DNA of 64,000 nt from Ornithorhynchus anatinus (Eukaryota; Chordata; Mammalia; Monotremata; Ornithorhynchidae): positions 32,647,798-32,711,797 of the forward strand of contig NC_041751.1 in assembly GCF_004115215.2 (NCBI RefSeq). The letters run 5' to 3'. Within the stretch, counting starts at the first letter, position 1; each line of letters starts with the position of its first letter. The notes below the pieces were generated by a model. That model saw only the letters and a program-made list of their open reading frames with translations, was not told where the DNA came from and did no database searches. Positions 50,956 to 60,577 of this stretch are shown here, one piece after another. The position numbers were made by a program, and so were the translations under genes.

Positions 50956-51960
50956 TAATAGGGGGAAGGGTGGAGGTAGGGAGGTCAGTATGGAAGCTGA
51001 AGCAGGAGTAGAGGCTGGGTATCGCAAGTTCTTGGACAAACACGATAGCGGTTTGGATGGAGAGGAAGGCGCGGATCATAGAGATGCTGTGAAAGTAGAA
51101 CAGGTTGGATTTGGTGAAGGTCTGTATATCGTGTATTTGGTGAAGGTCTGTTGTGAGAGAAATGAATCGAGTATCGTACCAAGGTTGCAGGATTGTGAGG
51201 CCCGGAGGATGGTATTGTTTTCAACAGTGATGGGAAAGTCGCGGAGATGAAAGAGTTTGGCCGGGGAGATGAAGATTTGTGTTGTGGAGATATTAATTTT
51301 GAGACACTGGCAAGAAACCTATATAAAACTGCCCTGGAGTCAAGAGGAAATGTGAGGGGAAGGGCAACCAGAGATGGAAAGAGATTTGGGAGTCATTCAC
51401 GGAGAGATGATAGTTGAAGATTTGGGAAAAAATAAGTTCTCAAAGGGCGTGGGTGTAAATGAGAATGGGCATGGCGTAAATGGGATGCAGAATTAAGCCT
51501 TAAGGCAGCCCCACGGTTAGGGAATAGGAACATCAGCGGAAGAAAGGGTGAAAGACCATGAGAAGGAAAGGTCAGAGAGATAGAGGACCTGGAAAGGACA
51601 GATGGTGAAGCCAAGGTTAGGCCGAGAGAACCAAGAAAGGACAGATGGTGAAGCCAAGGTTAAGTCCGTGTTTCCAGAAGAAGGGAGTGGTCCACAGTGC
51701 AAGAGGCAACTGAGAGGAGGATTAGGATGAAGCCGAAACCATAGGATTAATTGAGAAGGAGTTCACTGGCGACTGCAGAGAGGGCAATTTCAATGGAATG
51801 GAGGTGTGGAAGCCAAATTGGAGAGGGTTAAGGATAGAATTGGAGGAAAATAAGAGGAACCGAGGGAGGAAACTTCATTTGAGAGGTTTGAAAAGGAACG
51901 GTAAAAAGTGAGAGGGTGCGGTGGGATGTAGGGAGGGTTTTCTTCAGTATGGGGGATAGA
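50956..51960 (-). mobile_element. Old L2, reverse transcriptase region
   Basis: Antisense of ORF2: GGTTTGGATGGAGAGGAAGG, ATGGTATTGTTTTCAACAGT, AGTCATTCACGGAGAGATGA (the region around YADD), and GAAGCCAAATTGGAGAGGG, the reverse of the LQSGF motif. It contains a 35-base direct repeat (AAGGACAGATGGTGAAGCC at 51594 and 51636). Confidence 0.78.
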
Positions 51961-52163
51961 TTTCTTTAGACGTGCTATCAAATCCTTGTTGAGTAGTATA
52001 CTATGTTCCAGTTGTTTCTCTATTTTTTTTCTCTCTCTCTGTCTCCTTCTTCCTTCTTCTTCTCCTTTCTTCCTCTCTTTTCCTTCCACCTTCCAGATTG
52101 CTCTGAAGGTGTCCTGCTGATTAATAGGACACCTCCTGTCATTCTAACTGGAAAATCAGGACA

Positions 52164-53093
52164 ATGGACAGGACGGAACTCTCCTTTGGGATGGTGATGC
52201 TGCTACAGATCAGCATTGGGGTCTTAGTGAACGTCTTCCTCATCCTGTTTTATATTCGCGTGATCTCTGCCACCCATAAGATCAGCTCTTCTGATCTGAT
52301 CCTGGCTCACCTGGCCTTAGCCAACACCATCATCCTCCTGGCCAGTGGAATCCCCGAGACCATGTCAGCTTGGGGGCGAAGAAATTTCTTGAACGCTGTT
52401 GGATGCAAAATCCTCATTTATATCTATAGGATAGCCCGGGGCCTTGCCATCTGCACCACCTGCCTCCTGAGCATCTTCCAGGCCGTCACCATCAGCCCCG
52501 GCACTTCCCGGTGGGCGGGGGTCAAAGCTAAATTGCCCAAGTGGATTCTTCCCCTCTGCCTCCTCTCCTGGATCCTCTCCATGTTAATAGACGCTAATGC
52601 ACTGATATATATCACGGGGCCACAGAACAGCAGCGCTGTTCGGATTACCCTGGACCTCAAATACTGCTCGACACTCACTGCCAGTGCAGAAATCGCCCTG
52701 GCCATTGCTTTTATGCTCTCCACCCGGGACCTGTTCTTCGTGGTATTAATGAGCGCGGCCAGCGGCTACATGGTGTTTGTCCTGTACAGACACCACCGGC
52801 GGGTCCGACACCTCCACGGGCCCGACGGCCCCTCCAGGGCGATGCCCGAGGTCCGAGCGGCCAAGAGAGTCATCGCCCTGGTCACCCTCTACGTCATCCT
52901 CTACGGGAGGCAGTCAGTCATGCTGAGCTTTATTTTTAACATGAAAGAGAAATCCCCTCTGCTGGTCAACAGTCACATGGTGTTGTCATTCACCTTCTCA
53001 GTTGTCAGTCCCTTCCTGATCGTTCACAGCGACAGGAGGATGAGAACTTTCTGGGGAAGGGAATCTCCTGGGTCCAACACGGATCCCTCTTAG
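52164..53093 (+). CDS. V1R-10: vomeronasal type-1 receptor, intact
   Basis: 309 codons, undamaged. Acceptor CCACCTTCCAG ends at 52096 after a CT-rich tract; 67 untranslated bases precede the ATG, and the sequence around it (GACAATGGA) matches other copies. Features: ELSFGMVMLLQISIGV then TM1, GIPETMSAWGRRNF, C81 in GCKILIYIYRI, CTTCLLSIFQ, SPGTSRWAG, NSS glycosylation at 155, C168 in LDLKYC, TM5 with STRDLFF, HHRRVRHLHGPDGPS, RAAKRVIALVTLYVILYGRQ, FNMKEKSPLLVN, SDRRMRTFWGRESPGS. The loop after RHLHGP reads DGPSRA where relatives have GRSPKA. Predicted transcript: exon 1 ending 48778, exon 2 49679-49783, coding exon from 52097. Confidence 0.96.
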   Translation: MDRTELSFGMVMLLQISIGVLVNVFLILFYIRVISATHKISSSDLILAHLALANTIILLASGIPETMSAWGRRNFLNAVGCKILIYIYRIARGLAICTTCLLSIFQAVTISPGTSRWAGVKAKLPKWILPLCLLSWILSMLIDANALIYITGPQNSSAVRITLDLKYCSTLTASAEIALAIAFMLSTRDLFFVVLMSAASGYMVFVLYRHHRRVRHLHGPDGPSRAMPEVRAAKRVIALVTLYVILYGRQSVMLSFIFNMKEKSPLLVNSHMVLSFTFSVVSPFLIVHSDRRMRTFWGRESPGSNTDPS

Positions 53094-53544
53094 AGTCCGA
53101 GAGAAGCCGACTGCCTTCCCGTTGGGATCTAATCGGGAGAGGGTGACCAGTTGATCTGGGCAGCACCGGTGACCTGCAGGGGATGGTGAAGGAAAAAACA
53201 AGAGCCGTTGGAGAAGATAGAAAGCCTTCTCTCCCCCAGGTCTGGTTCTCTCTAGGAATCGTCCCCTCCCCATTCCACCACACCGCCGTGCGTTCTCCCT
53301 TGGGCAGGAGTCCGCAAGGGGTTTGGAGAGGTGTGCGCCATCTGGAGAAGGGGTTCAGGTCACAGCGTCTTCCTCGGGGCGAGAGAGTTTGCACAAGTGA
53401 AACCCGCACTGCCAACTGTGCCAAGAGACGGATACTTTCTTATGTCGTGGGCGTGAAATCTGGAGAACAGTACCACAACAGTTCTAGACCTTGATGCCCC
53501 ACCGCCAGCAGCTCCTGAAGCACGCAACGTACGGCCCAGTGCAC
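53094..53544 (+). other. 3' flank of V1R-10
   Basis: 53100-53250 resembles 60560-60700 after V1R-11 (GACCAGTTGATCTGGGCAGC / GACCAGACATCCCGATTTGG; GAGATGGTG; AGCCTTCTCTCC / GGTCTTCTCTCC), so the duplication extends past the coding exon. No other element recognised. Confidence 0.45.
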
Positions 53545-53795
53545 AGAGCACTGGCCTCGGAGACAGGAGAGCTGCGTTTGAGCTGCAGTTCTGCTCCGGC
53601 CTGTCATGTCACTCTGGGCAAGTCGCTTCGGTTTCCTCATCTGTAAAATGGGGAGCTAATCCCTATTCTCCCTTCCTTTTGGACTCTAAATCTCACTCGG
53701 GAGAGCGACTGCGTCAGATCTATTTATTTTGTATCTATCCCAGGGAGTATCGCAGTACTTGTTCCATAGTATGTTCTTAATAAAGATCATTTAAA
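53545..53795 (+). mobile_element. Mon-1-related SINE, old
   Basis: CAGAGCACTGGCCTCGGAGA, CTCTGGGCAAGTCGCTTCGG, CATCTGTAAAATGGGGAGC and TTCTTAATAAAGATCATTT follow the SINE order with many changes. Confidence 0.65.
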
Positions 53796-53927
53796 GAGTG
53801 TTTCGAGCTGCTCGGTGGCGAATTGAATGTGAGTTCAGTGTGTGGAAAACTGTCTCGCCCACCACTACATCACCCTCCCGCGATCGCTCTGGTTGTCTAG
53901 ACTGATCCTCTAGGGGATTGTCTGGTT

Positions 53928-54058
53928 CTCCAGAATGTAAGCTCGTTGTAGGCAGGGAATGTGTCTGCAACATGGTTATATTACACTCTTCCAAGCACTC
54001 AGTACAGTGCTCCGCACACACAGTAAGTGCTCCATAAATACAACTGGCTGGCTGGCTG
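53928..54058 (+). mobile_element. L2 3' tail
   Basis: AATGTAAGCTCGTTGTAGGC to CTCCATAAATACAACTGGCTGG. Confidence 0.85.
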
Positions 54059-54307
54059 ATCACAGTTCTAGAGAAAGAGCAGTGATCCTTACTCCAGAAC
54101 CTGATCTAGTGAAATCTCTTCGGCCACAGTTCTATTGGGAGAGCCGTGTTTCTCGTTTCCTTGTCCAGAACCTGATGCTGCGTATTCTCTCTGGCTGCAG
54201 CTCTAGAGGGAGAGCGGAGGCTCTTCTTTTCCCTTTGAATTGATTCCTGAACCCACCGCGATAGGACTGAACGAGTGGGAGAAAGGAGCATCAGTGAACA
54301 GATCTAT

Positions 54308-55100
54308 CAGTCAGTCAATCGGTTATATTTATAACATATCGCATAACGCTGTACTAAGGGAGTGGGAGAGAACGGTACGATAGAGTTGGTAGATTAGATC
54401 CCTGTCCACAAAGCGCTTACAGTCTACAGGGGGAGACCATAAGTATTGTACACTCCCAAGCGCTTAGTACAGTGCTCTGCACACAGTACGTGCTCAATCA
54501 ACACTACTGAAAGAATGAAACAGTATAGTAAATTACAGAACAGGGTAATGGCAGAGTACAAGTATACAGACATACGTTCTGTGAGGTTGGGGGTGGGTTG
54601 AATCGTAAAGTGCTTCAGGGGTATTCAATTTATGGAGCATTTATTCTGTGCAAAGCACTGTCCTAAGCGCTTAGGACACATTCCTGCCCACAGTGAGCTC
54701 ACGGTCTAGAGGGGAAGACAGACATTAACATAAATAGATAGATAAGTAGATAAATAAATTACAGATCTATTAAGATATATACCTAGTGGCTGTGGGGATG
54801 AGAGCGAGGATGGATGAAGGAGCAAGTAAGAGTGGCACAGAAGGGAATGAGAGAAGAGGAGGGAAGGGCTTAGTCAGGGAAGGCTTCTTGGAGGCGAGGT
54901 GATTTTAGGTGGGGTTTGTGATGGACTGTCTGATATGAAGGTGGAGGGAGTTCAAGGCAGAGGGAGAATGTGGACAAGGAGTTGGTGAGGAATAGATGAG
55001 AGAGAAGTAGAGCGAGTAGTTTGGGGTTAGAAGAGCAAAGGGCGAGGGCTGGGTCAAATGAGGTGATCAGCGAGCCGGGGGGAGGATGGGAGAAAGAGTC
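54308..55100 (-). mobile_element. L2 3' regions
   Basis: An antisense tail (54308-54440), a short sense tail (54448-54525), then a longer antisense L2 (54613-55100) with CTTAGTCAGGGAAGGCTTCT and eroded ORF2 sequence. Confidence 0.78.
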
Positions 55101-55361
55101 CATAACGTAAACATGGGAGCAGAGGCTGTCAGCAGGATTCGAACCTGTGCAGGAGCCTCACAGTGGATTCCAGTCCATTGCTCCATTGCCCGTCCACAAC
55201 TAATTCAGATACACTCACTCTAAGAAGAGTGCTTGGCACATAGTAAGCACTTAACAAATACCATTATTATTATTATCATCATCTGTCGAAGGAGAGGCCT
55301 CCTTTCTCAGCCAGCTCTTTTGGTGTTCACTTCGGCCCAGGTTATTATTTGGCCCAATTCT

Positions 55362-55622
55362 TGAAGCGGCATGGCCTAGTGGCAAGAGCTTGGGCTCGGG
55401 AGTCGGGAGCCGTGGGTTCTAATGCCGGCTCCGCCGCTTGTCTACTGTGTGACCTCGGGCGAGTCACTTCACTTCTCTGAGCCTCAGTGACCTCATCTGT
55501 AAAATGGGGTTTAGGACTGTAAGCCTCACGTGGGACAACCTGATTACCTTGTATCTACCCCAGCGCTTAGAACGGAGCTTGGCGCTTAGTAAGTGTTTAA
55601 CAAATACTTTTATCATTATTGT
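55362..55622 (+). mobile_element. Mon-1 SINE
   Basis: GAAGCGGCATGGCCTAGTGG to TTTAACAAATACTTTTATC; a separate SINE tail lies at 55205-55275. Confidence 0.9.
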
Positions 55623-56182
55623 TTTCCCAGAAAGAAGATCAGTCTCCACGGCGCCATGATGATCCTGAAGGCTAGGATCTAAAGATACGGGGCCTGGGTC
55701 CTTCGTCGGGTCGTCCAGAGTGGAGGAGACACACTGGGATGGGAAGGAAATGAGATTGGGTTCCGTAGGGAGAGATTGTTTGTATCTGCTGGGCAGAGTC
55801 CGCGACTTTGTCAGGGGGAGGGGGGAGCTACTGCAATTAGTCAGAGGGAGGGTAAGGAGCAGGGATGTCAGTCCCTGCCTTCTTCGGCTCCCCCTTCTCC
55901 AGTGCTGTTTTGGGCTGGTGAGGGAACAGTCTGTCACTCCACTCTCCCCTTCCCAGTTTTCTCTCCCTCTCACTGAGCAGCCTGATGAGGATGAGACACA
56001 GAGCAGGGACGGTGCTGTTGGGAGCTGAGGTCCAGAAGCATCTGTGACCACGTAAGACCCTAGAGATGAGCATGTCGAACATGCAGTAGAGATCTAGCTT
56101 GGCTCCTGCCAGAGCTGGGATGTCCCTAGAGCTGCCAGATACAACACTGATGCTACCAGGACTCTCCGTGGGCATCTCTGAC

Positions 56183-56464
56183 GGTCGATTAGCAGCAGGT
56201 AATTGCCGAGAAAGATCGGGGCTTATTTTCTCCCAGATTGGTGGACAGTGGGGGAAGGGAATATCCAGAGACGTCCCAGTTTGAGAGACAGAGCGGGTTA
56301 AGGCTCAGCGAATCGATCATTCTCATACACTCACTAATCACTCCCTGAGGGAGGGGAGAGATGAGGAAAGCGGTTGATAAATGGTGCCTCCGTCTTGTCC
56401 TGTCAGAGTCTGACTGCCCACGAGCCGCCCTCCCTGCCAGCACGAGAGATGGAGACGGGTGAGT
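56183..56464 (+). promoter_or_regulatory. Cassette I: putative promoter and 5' exon of V1R-11
   Basis: GGTCGATTAG and GGTAATTGCC (56183-56206; the first core has one change), GGGAAGGGAATATCCAGAG, a shortened CA-rich stretch, palindrome CTCCCTGAGGGAG at 56341-56353, TTGATAAATGGTGCC at 56374-56388 and ATGGAGACGGGTGAGTAGGA with donor GT at 56459. The conserved region reaches upstream to about 56040 (GTAGAGATCTAGCTTGGCTC). Followed by exon 2 and a 2.7-kb intron. Confidence 0.72.
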
Positions 56465-56756
56465 AGGATAAAGCTGTCTTTCTGTCAGTGAGATTTCAGG
56501 GGTTTTCATAGAAATTCTACAGCTTCGGCCCGGAGCTGAACGTGGCTCACAGATGACTCTTAGCGGGTGGCTGAAAGGGAAGACTAGGACAGAGAGAGGG
56601 GGCTCTCCCTGTGTCCCACGACGACTCCTTTTACGGTCCGCTTTCCCGGAGGTTGCAAGGCAGCGGTGACCATGACCTGGAAGAAACCAATTTCTGTCCT
56701 CCCCCAGTCTCCCTCCAGGATCCTTCTGCCACAATAATACTCCCAAGATCCCATAG

Positions 56757-56849
56757 GATCTGGACAGGTGCTTTGGACAGAGAAAGGAGGACCACAGATA
56801 TTCCCGCTCCATCCCGAAGCTCAAAGCAGCACAGAGCAGAGCAGCCAAG
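56757..56849 (+). other. Putative 5'-untranslated exon 2 of V1R-11
   Basis: Acceptor AAGATCCCATAG ends at 56756; donor GCCAAG/GTAAATACC with GT at 56850. Aligns with 49679-49783 (TGGACAGAGAAAGGAGGACC / TGGACAGAGACAGGAGGACC as core), 12 bases shorter. Confidence 0.65.
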
Positions 56850-56916
56850 GTAAATACCCACCTCCCTCCACATCTTCTCTCCCACTCCATCTCTGGTTTT
56901 TTTTTGTTTTTGGGTG

Positions 56917-57395
56917 GTTTTATGGTATTTATTGAGTGCTTACTATGTGCCAGACACTGTATTAAGCCCTGGACTAGATACAAGCTAATCAAGTTAGACC
57001 CAGGTCGTGTCCCAAATAATAATGTTGGTATTTGTTAAGCGCTTACTGTGTGCCGAGCACTGTTCTAAGCCCTGGGGTAGTCACAGGGGAATCAGGTTGT
57101 CCCACGTGGGGCTCACGGTCTTAATCCCCATTTTACAGATGAGGTAACTGAGGCACAGAGAAGTTAAGTGACTTGCCCAAAGTCACACAGCTGACAAGTG
57201 GCCGAGCCGGGATTCGAACCCATGAACTCTGACTCCAAAGCCCGTGCTCTTTCCACTGAGCCACGCTGCTTCTCTATTGGGGTTCACAGTATTAATTCAC
57301 CATTTTATAGATGAGGTAGATGAGGCACAGAGAAGTGAAGTGACTTTTCCAAGGTCACACAGCAGACAAGTGGTGGAGCCAGGGCAATCCCTCCC
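56917..57395 (-). mobile_element. Old Mon-1 SINE split by a young Mon-1
   Basis: The outer copy breaks at CAGGTCGTGTCCC (57015) and resumes at TTGGGGTTCACAGTATTAA (57278). The inner one (57016-57277) is near consensus. Confidence 0.88.
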
Positions 57396-57479
57396 TTTTC
57401 AGTCAGTCAATCATATTTATTGAGTGCTTCCGTGTGCAAAGCACCATAGTAAGTACTGGGGAGAGTACACTATCATAAT

Positions 57480-57645
57480 TATAATGGTATTTGTTAAGAG
57501 CTTACTATGTGCCAAGCACTGTTCTAAGCACTGGGGTAGAAGCGGGTAATCAAGTTTCCCTTGTGGGGCTCACAGTCTTTATCCCCATTTTACAGATGAG
57601 GCAACCGAGGCACGGAGAAGTTAAGTGGCTTGCCCAAGGTCACTA
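57480..57645 (-). mobile_element. Mon-1 SINE tail half
   Basis: TAATGGTATTTGTTAAGAGC to GGCTTGCCCAAGGTCAC; an antisense L2 fragment lies at 57405-57475. Confidence 0.85.
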
Positions 57646-57676
57646 GAACAATAAACTGACACATTCCCTGCTCACA

Positions 57677-57736
57677 ATGAGTTTACAGTTTATAAAATGA
57701 GTTTACAGTCTATAAAATGGGTTTACAGTCTAAAGG
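57677..57736 (+). repeat. Three 20-base tandem repeats
   Basis: ATGAGTTTACAGTTTATAAA, its near copy with GTCTATAAA, and ATGGGTTTACAGTCTAAAGG follow each other; the unit comes from an L2 tail. Confidence 0.85.
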
Positions 57737-57895
57737 ACGAGCTTATAATCACCCTATTTTTTTCTTATTCCTCTCCTTCCACATCTTTAGCGTTGCAACC
57801 TTCATGTGACAATCATTTATTTGAACTGATGAACAGGCAGGAGGTCTGGGGGAGTTCATGCTGGGGTGAGTGTGACTGCCCACAGAGGGTGCAAC

Positions 57896-58168
57896 AGTAA
57901 TATTTATTGAGCATTTTGTAGGCCCCAAGCATTGTGCTAAGTGATGAAGTGGGCACAAGTGAGTCAGTTCATACACGATCCCTGCTCTCACAAGTGTCTC
58001 ATAGTCTAATGGGGCAGGATAACAGGTATTTTAATCCCAATTTACAGATGAGGTAACTGAGAAACAGAGAAGTTAACTGCTTTGCCCAAAATCTCACAAC
58101 AGGCAAATGGGAGAACTGGCATAAAAGCCCAAATCTCTCCTGATTCTCAGTCCTCTGTTCTTTCCACA
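57896..58168 (-). mobile_element. Mon-1 SINE, old
   Basis: AATATTTATTGAGCATTTTG to CTCTGTTCTTTCCAC, head end missing. Confidence 0.72.
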
Positions 58169-58199
58169 AGTTCTTTCCACCTTCTCGGAAAGTAGATTT

Positions 58200-58374
58200 G
58201 CCACAGTGCAAATGCCTCACGGGGAACAAGGCAGAAATGGACACAAATTCTCACCAAAACCTGCCCGAGGAAAATGAACTTCTTTCCTGATTTTAATTTG
58301 TGTAGGCAACATCTTTCTTCTTCCAAACATGTTTCTCTCATGTTACACACTGATGACGACCATCCTCTTCCTTC
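58200..58374 (+). repeat. Intron 2 segment shared by units I and H
   Basis: Partner of 50255-50400; core TCCTGATTTTAATTTGTGTAG followed by AACATCTTTCTTCTTCC. Confidence 0.62.
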
Positions 58375-59480
58375 CAACATCCGTTTCAGTCTTTCTTCAA
58401 ATCTTCCTGGTTCTTCCTCCTCCTCAAAATCTCTAGAAACCGCTCCTTTCTCGCCATCCAAATTGCCTTCACACTCGTAAAGGCGCTCCTTTTATTTCAA
58501 CTTATCTCTTGCAACAGCCTTCTTGTAGACCTCCCTGTCTCCAGTCTCTCCCCTTTCCAGCCCATACTTCATTCCTTTGTCCAGATCATTTTTCCAAGAC
58601 AAGAGTCTGTGTTTGTTTCCCCACTGCTCAAAAAACCCGTTGGTTTTCCACTCATCTGCATATGAAGCTGAAACTCCACTCCGTCGGCTTTAAGGAACTC
58701 AGTGCTTGTTCCTCTCCCACTAGGCCTCAACCTGCCATTTCCTTCCTCTCAAGGCAACCTCTTTCCTTGCTTCATTCCCATGGTCTTTTGCTACCGAGCT
58801 CTTGCTCACTCACCTCCTCCCTGCCTGGAAACCCCTCCACCTTCACACCCTGTTGACCTCTCTCTCCATCTTGAAATCTCTTCTGAAATCAAATCTCCTT
58901 CAGGGGGCCTTCCCTGAATCACCCATTTCCCATCCTTTTCCCCCCACCTTCGAGAAGCAACCTGACATAGTGTATAGAGCCCGGGCCCGGGAGTTAGAAG
59001 GTCCTGGGTTCTAATGCCGGCTCTGTCACTTGTCTGCTGCGTGATTTTGGGCAAATCACTTCACTTCTCTGTGCCTCAGCGGCATCACTAGTAAAGAGAG
59101 GATTGAGACCCATGTGGGACTGTGTCCAACCTGATAAAATTGTCTCTACTCCCGCGTTTAGTACCGTGCCTGGCCCATAATAGGCATTTAACAAATACCA
59201 CTGTTATTATTATCATTATTATTATTATGTTTCAGTACTTCCCCGCCACCTAAGCACTTAGATACTTGTTCACTTCCTCCACTGCTATCACCGCACTTAA
59301 GTATATATTTTTGTACACTACTGCTTTCTCCTGGGTGTGATTTAATTTACTGTCTTCCCTACTAGACTGTAGTAATGCTTGAGGGCAGAGATAAGGGATT
59401 TTATCTTTATGGTGCTCTCCTAAGCACATTTTACAGTACTCTGCAAAAAGTAAGCTCTCAGTAAATACCATTTTTTGATT
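58375..59480 (+). mobile_element. Old L2 interrupted by a Mon-1 SINE
   Basis: ORF2 remnants (CTTCAGGGGGCCTTCCCTGA at 58898) to about 58952, a sense Mon-1 at 58953-59228 (GAGAAGCAACCTGACATAG head), then the L2 3' region (ACTAGACTGTAGTAATGC) and tail to 59480. Confidence 0.78.
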
Positions 59481-59605
59481 CATTCATTCGCTCCCTCTCT
59501 TTCTCTGTCACTTTCTGTCTCTCTCTAACTCCCGCTCTCTTTGTTCTTCCTCCCCAGGTTGTTCTGCAGGAAATGCGGTCTCACTGAAATTAGAAATTCA
59601 AGGCA

Positions 59606-60577
59606 ATGGATGCCACCGAGCTCTCTTTTGCGATCTTGATTCTGTTGCAGATCAGTATCGGACTCTCAGCCAATGTCTTCCTCCTCCAGTTTTATGCCCG
59701 TATGGTGTCTGCCAGCCACAGGCCCAGCTCCTCTGATTTGATTCTCGCCCACCTAGCCTTGGCCAACGCCATCATCCTTCTCACCAGTGGAATCCCAGAG
59801 ACCATGTCGGTTTGGGGACTGAAAAATTTCCTGGATGCCGTTGGATGCAAAATCCTCATCTACCTGTATCGAGTGGCTCGGGGTCTCGCCATCTGCACCA
59901 CCTGCCTTCTGAGCATCTTCCAGGCCGTCACCATCGGCCCCGGCACCTCTCGGTGGGCGAGAATCAAGGCCAAATTACCCAAGTTGATTGTCCCCTTCCG
60001 TCTCCTCTCCTGGGTCCTCAACATGCTAATAGATGTGAACGTGCTGATATACATCACTGGCCCCCAGAACAGCAGCAGTGTTCGAATAATACTGGATCTC
60101 AAATATTGCTCTACAGTCAGCGTCAGTGCAGGAATTGCCTTGGCTGTTGCTACTGCGATTTCTCTCCGGGATGTATTATTTGTGGTGCTCATGAGCGTGG
60201 CCAGCACCTACATGGTGTTTGTCCTGCACAGACACCACCGGCAGGTCCGCCACCTCCACGGAACCGGTCACTCCCCAAAGGCGATGCCCGAGGTCAGGGC
60301 GGCCAAAAGAGTTATCGCCCTGGTCACCCTCTATGTCCTCCTCTACGGCAGACAGAGCATCATGTTCAGCATTTTACTAAACATGAAGGAGAAATCTCCC
60401 CTGCTGGTGAACAGCCACATGGTGCTGTCGTTCACCTTCTCGGCCGTCAGTCCCTTCCTGATGATCCACGGCGACAGGAGGATGAGAACGTTCCGGAAAA
60501 CAGAATCTCCTGTGTCCAATACAGATCGCACAAAGGGTCTGGGGGAGACCCCTGCCTTCTCGCCCGGTCCTGCTTGA
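59606..60577 (+). CDS. V1R-11: vomeronasal type-1 receptor, stop lost, extended
   Basis: 323 codons. The first 309 align without gaps to the other intact receptors: MDATELSFAILILLQISIGL leading to TM1, GIPETMSVWGLKNF, C81, CTTCLLSIFQ, GPGTSRWAR (Ser replaced by Gly), KAKLPKLIVP, NSS at 155, C168, SLRDVLF, HHRQVRHLHGTGHS, RAAKRVIALVTLYVLLYGRQ, NMKEKSPLLVN and MRTFRKTESPVS. The usual TAG stop reads AAG here, adding 14 residues to a TGA at 60575. The SGYMVF motif in TM5 reads STYMVF and FWK reads FRK. Acceptor CCTCCCCAG ends at 59557. Predicted exon 1 ends 56458 and exon 2 is 56757-56849. The extension is cytoplasmic and probably tolerated. Confidence 0.95.
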   Translation: MDATELSFAILILLQISIGLSANVFLLQFYARMVSASHRPSSSDLILAHLALANAIILLTSGIPETMSVWGLKNFLDAVGCKILIYLYRVARGLAICTTCLLSIFQAVTIGPGTSRWARIKAKLPKLIVPFRLLSWVLNMLIDVNVLIYITGPQNSSSVRIILDLKYCSTVSVSAGIALAVATAISLRDVLFVVLMSVASTYMVFVLHRHHRQVRHLHGTGHSPKAMPEVRAAKRVIALVTLYVLLYGRQSIMFSILLNMKEKSPLLVNSHMVLSFTFSAVSPFLMIHGDRRMRTFRKTESPVSNTDRTKGLGETPAFSPGPA

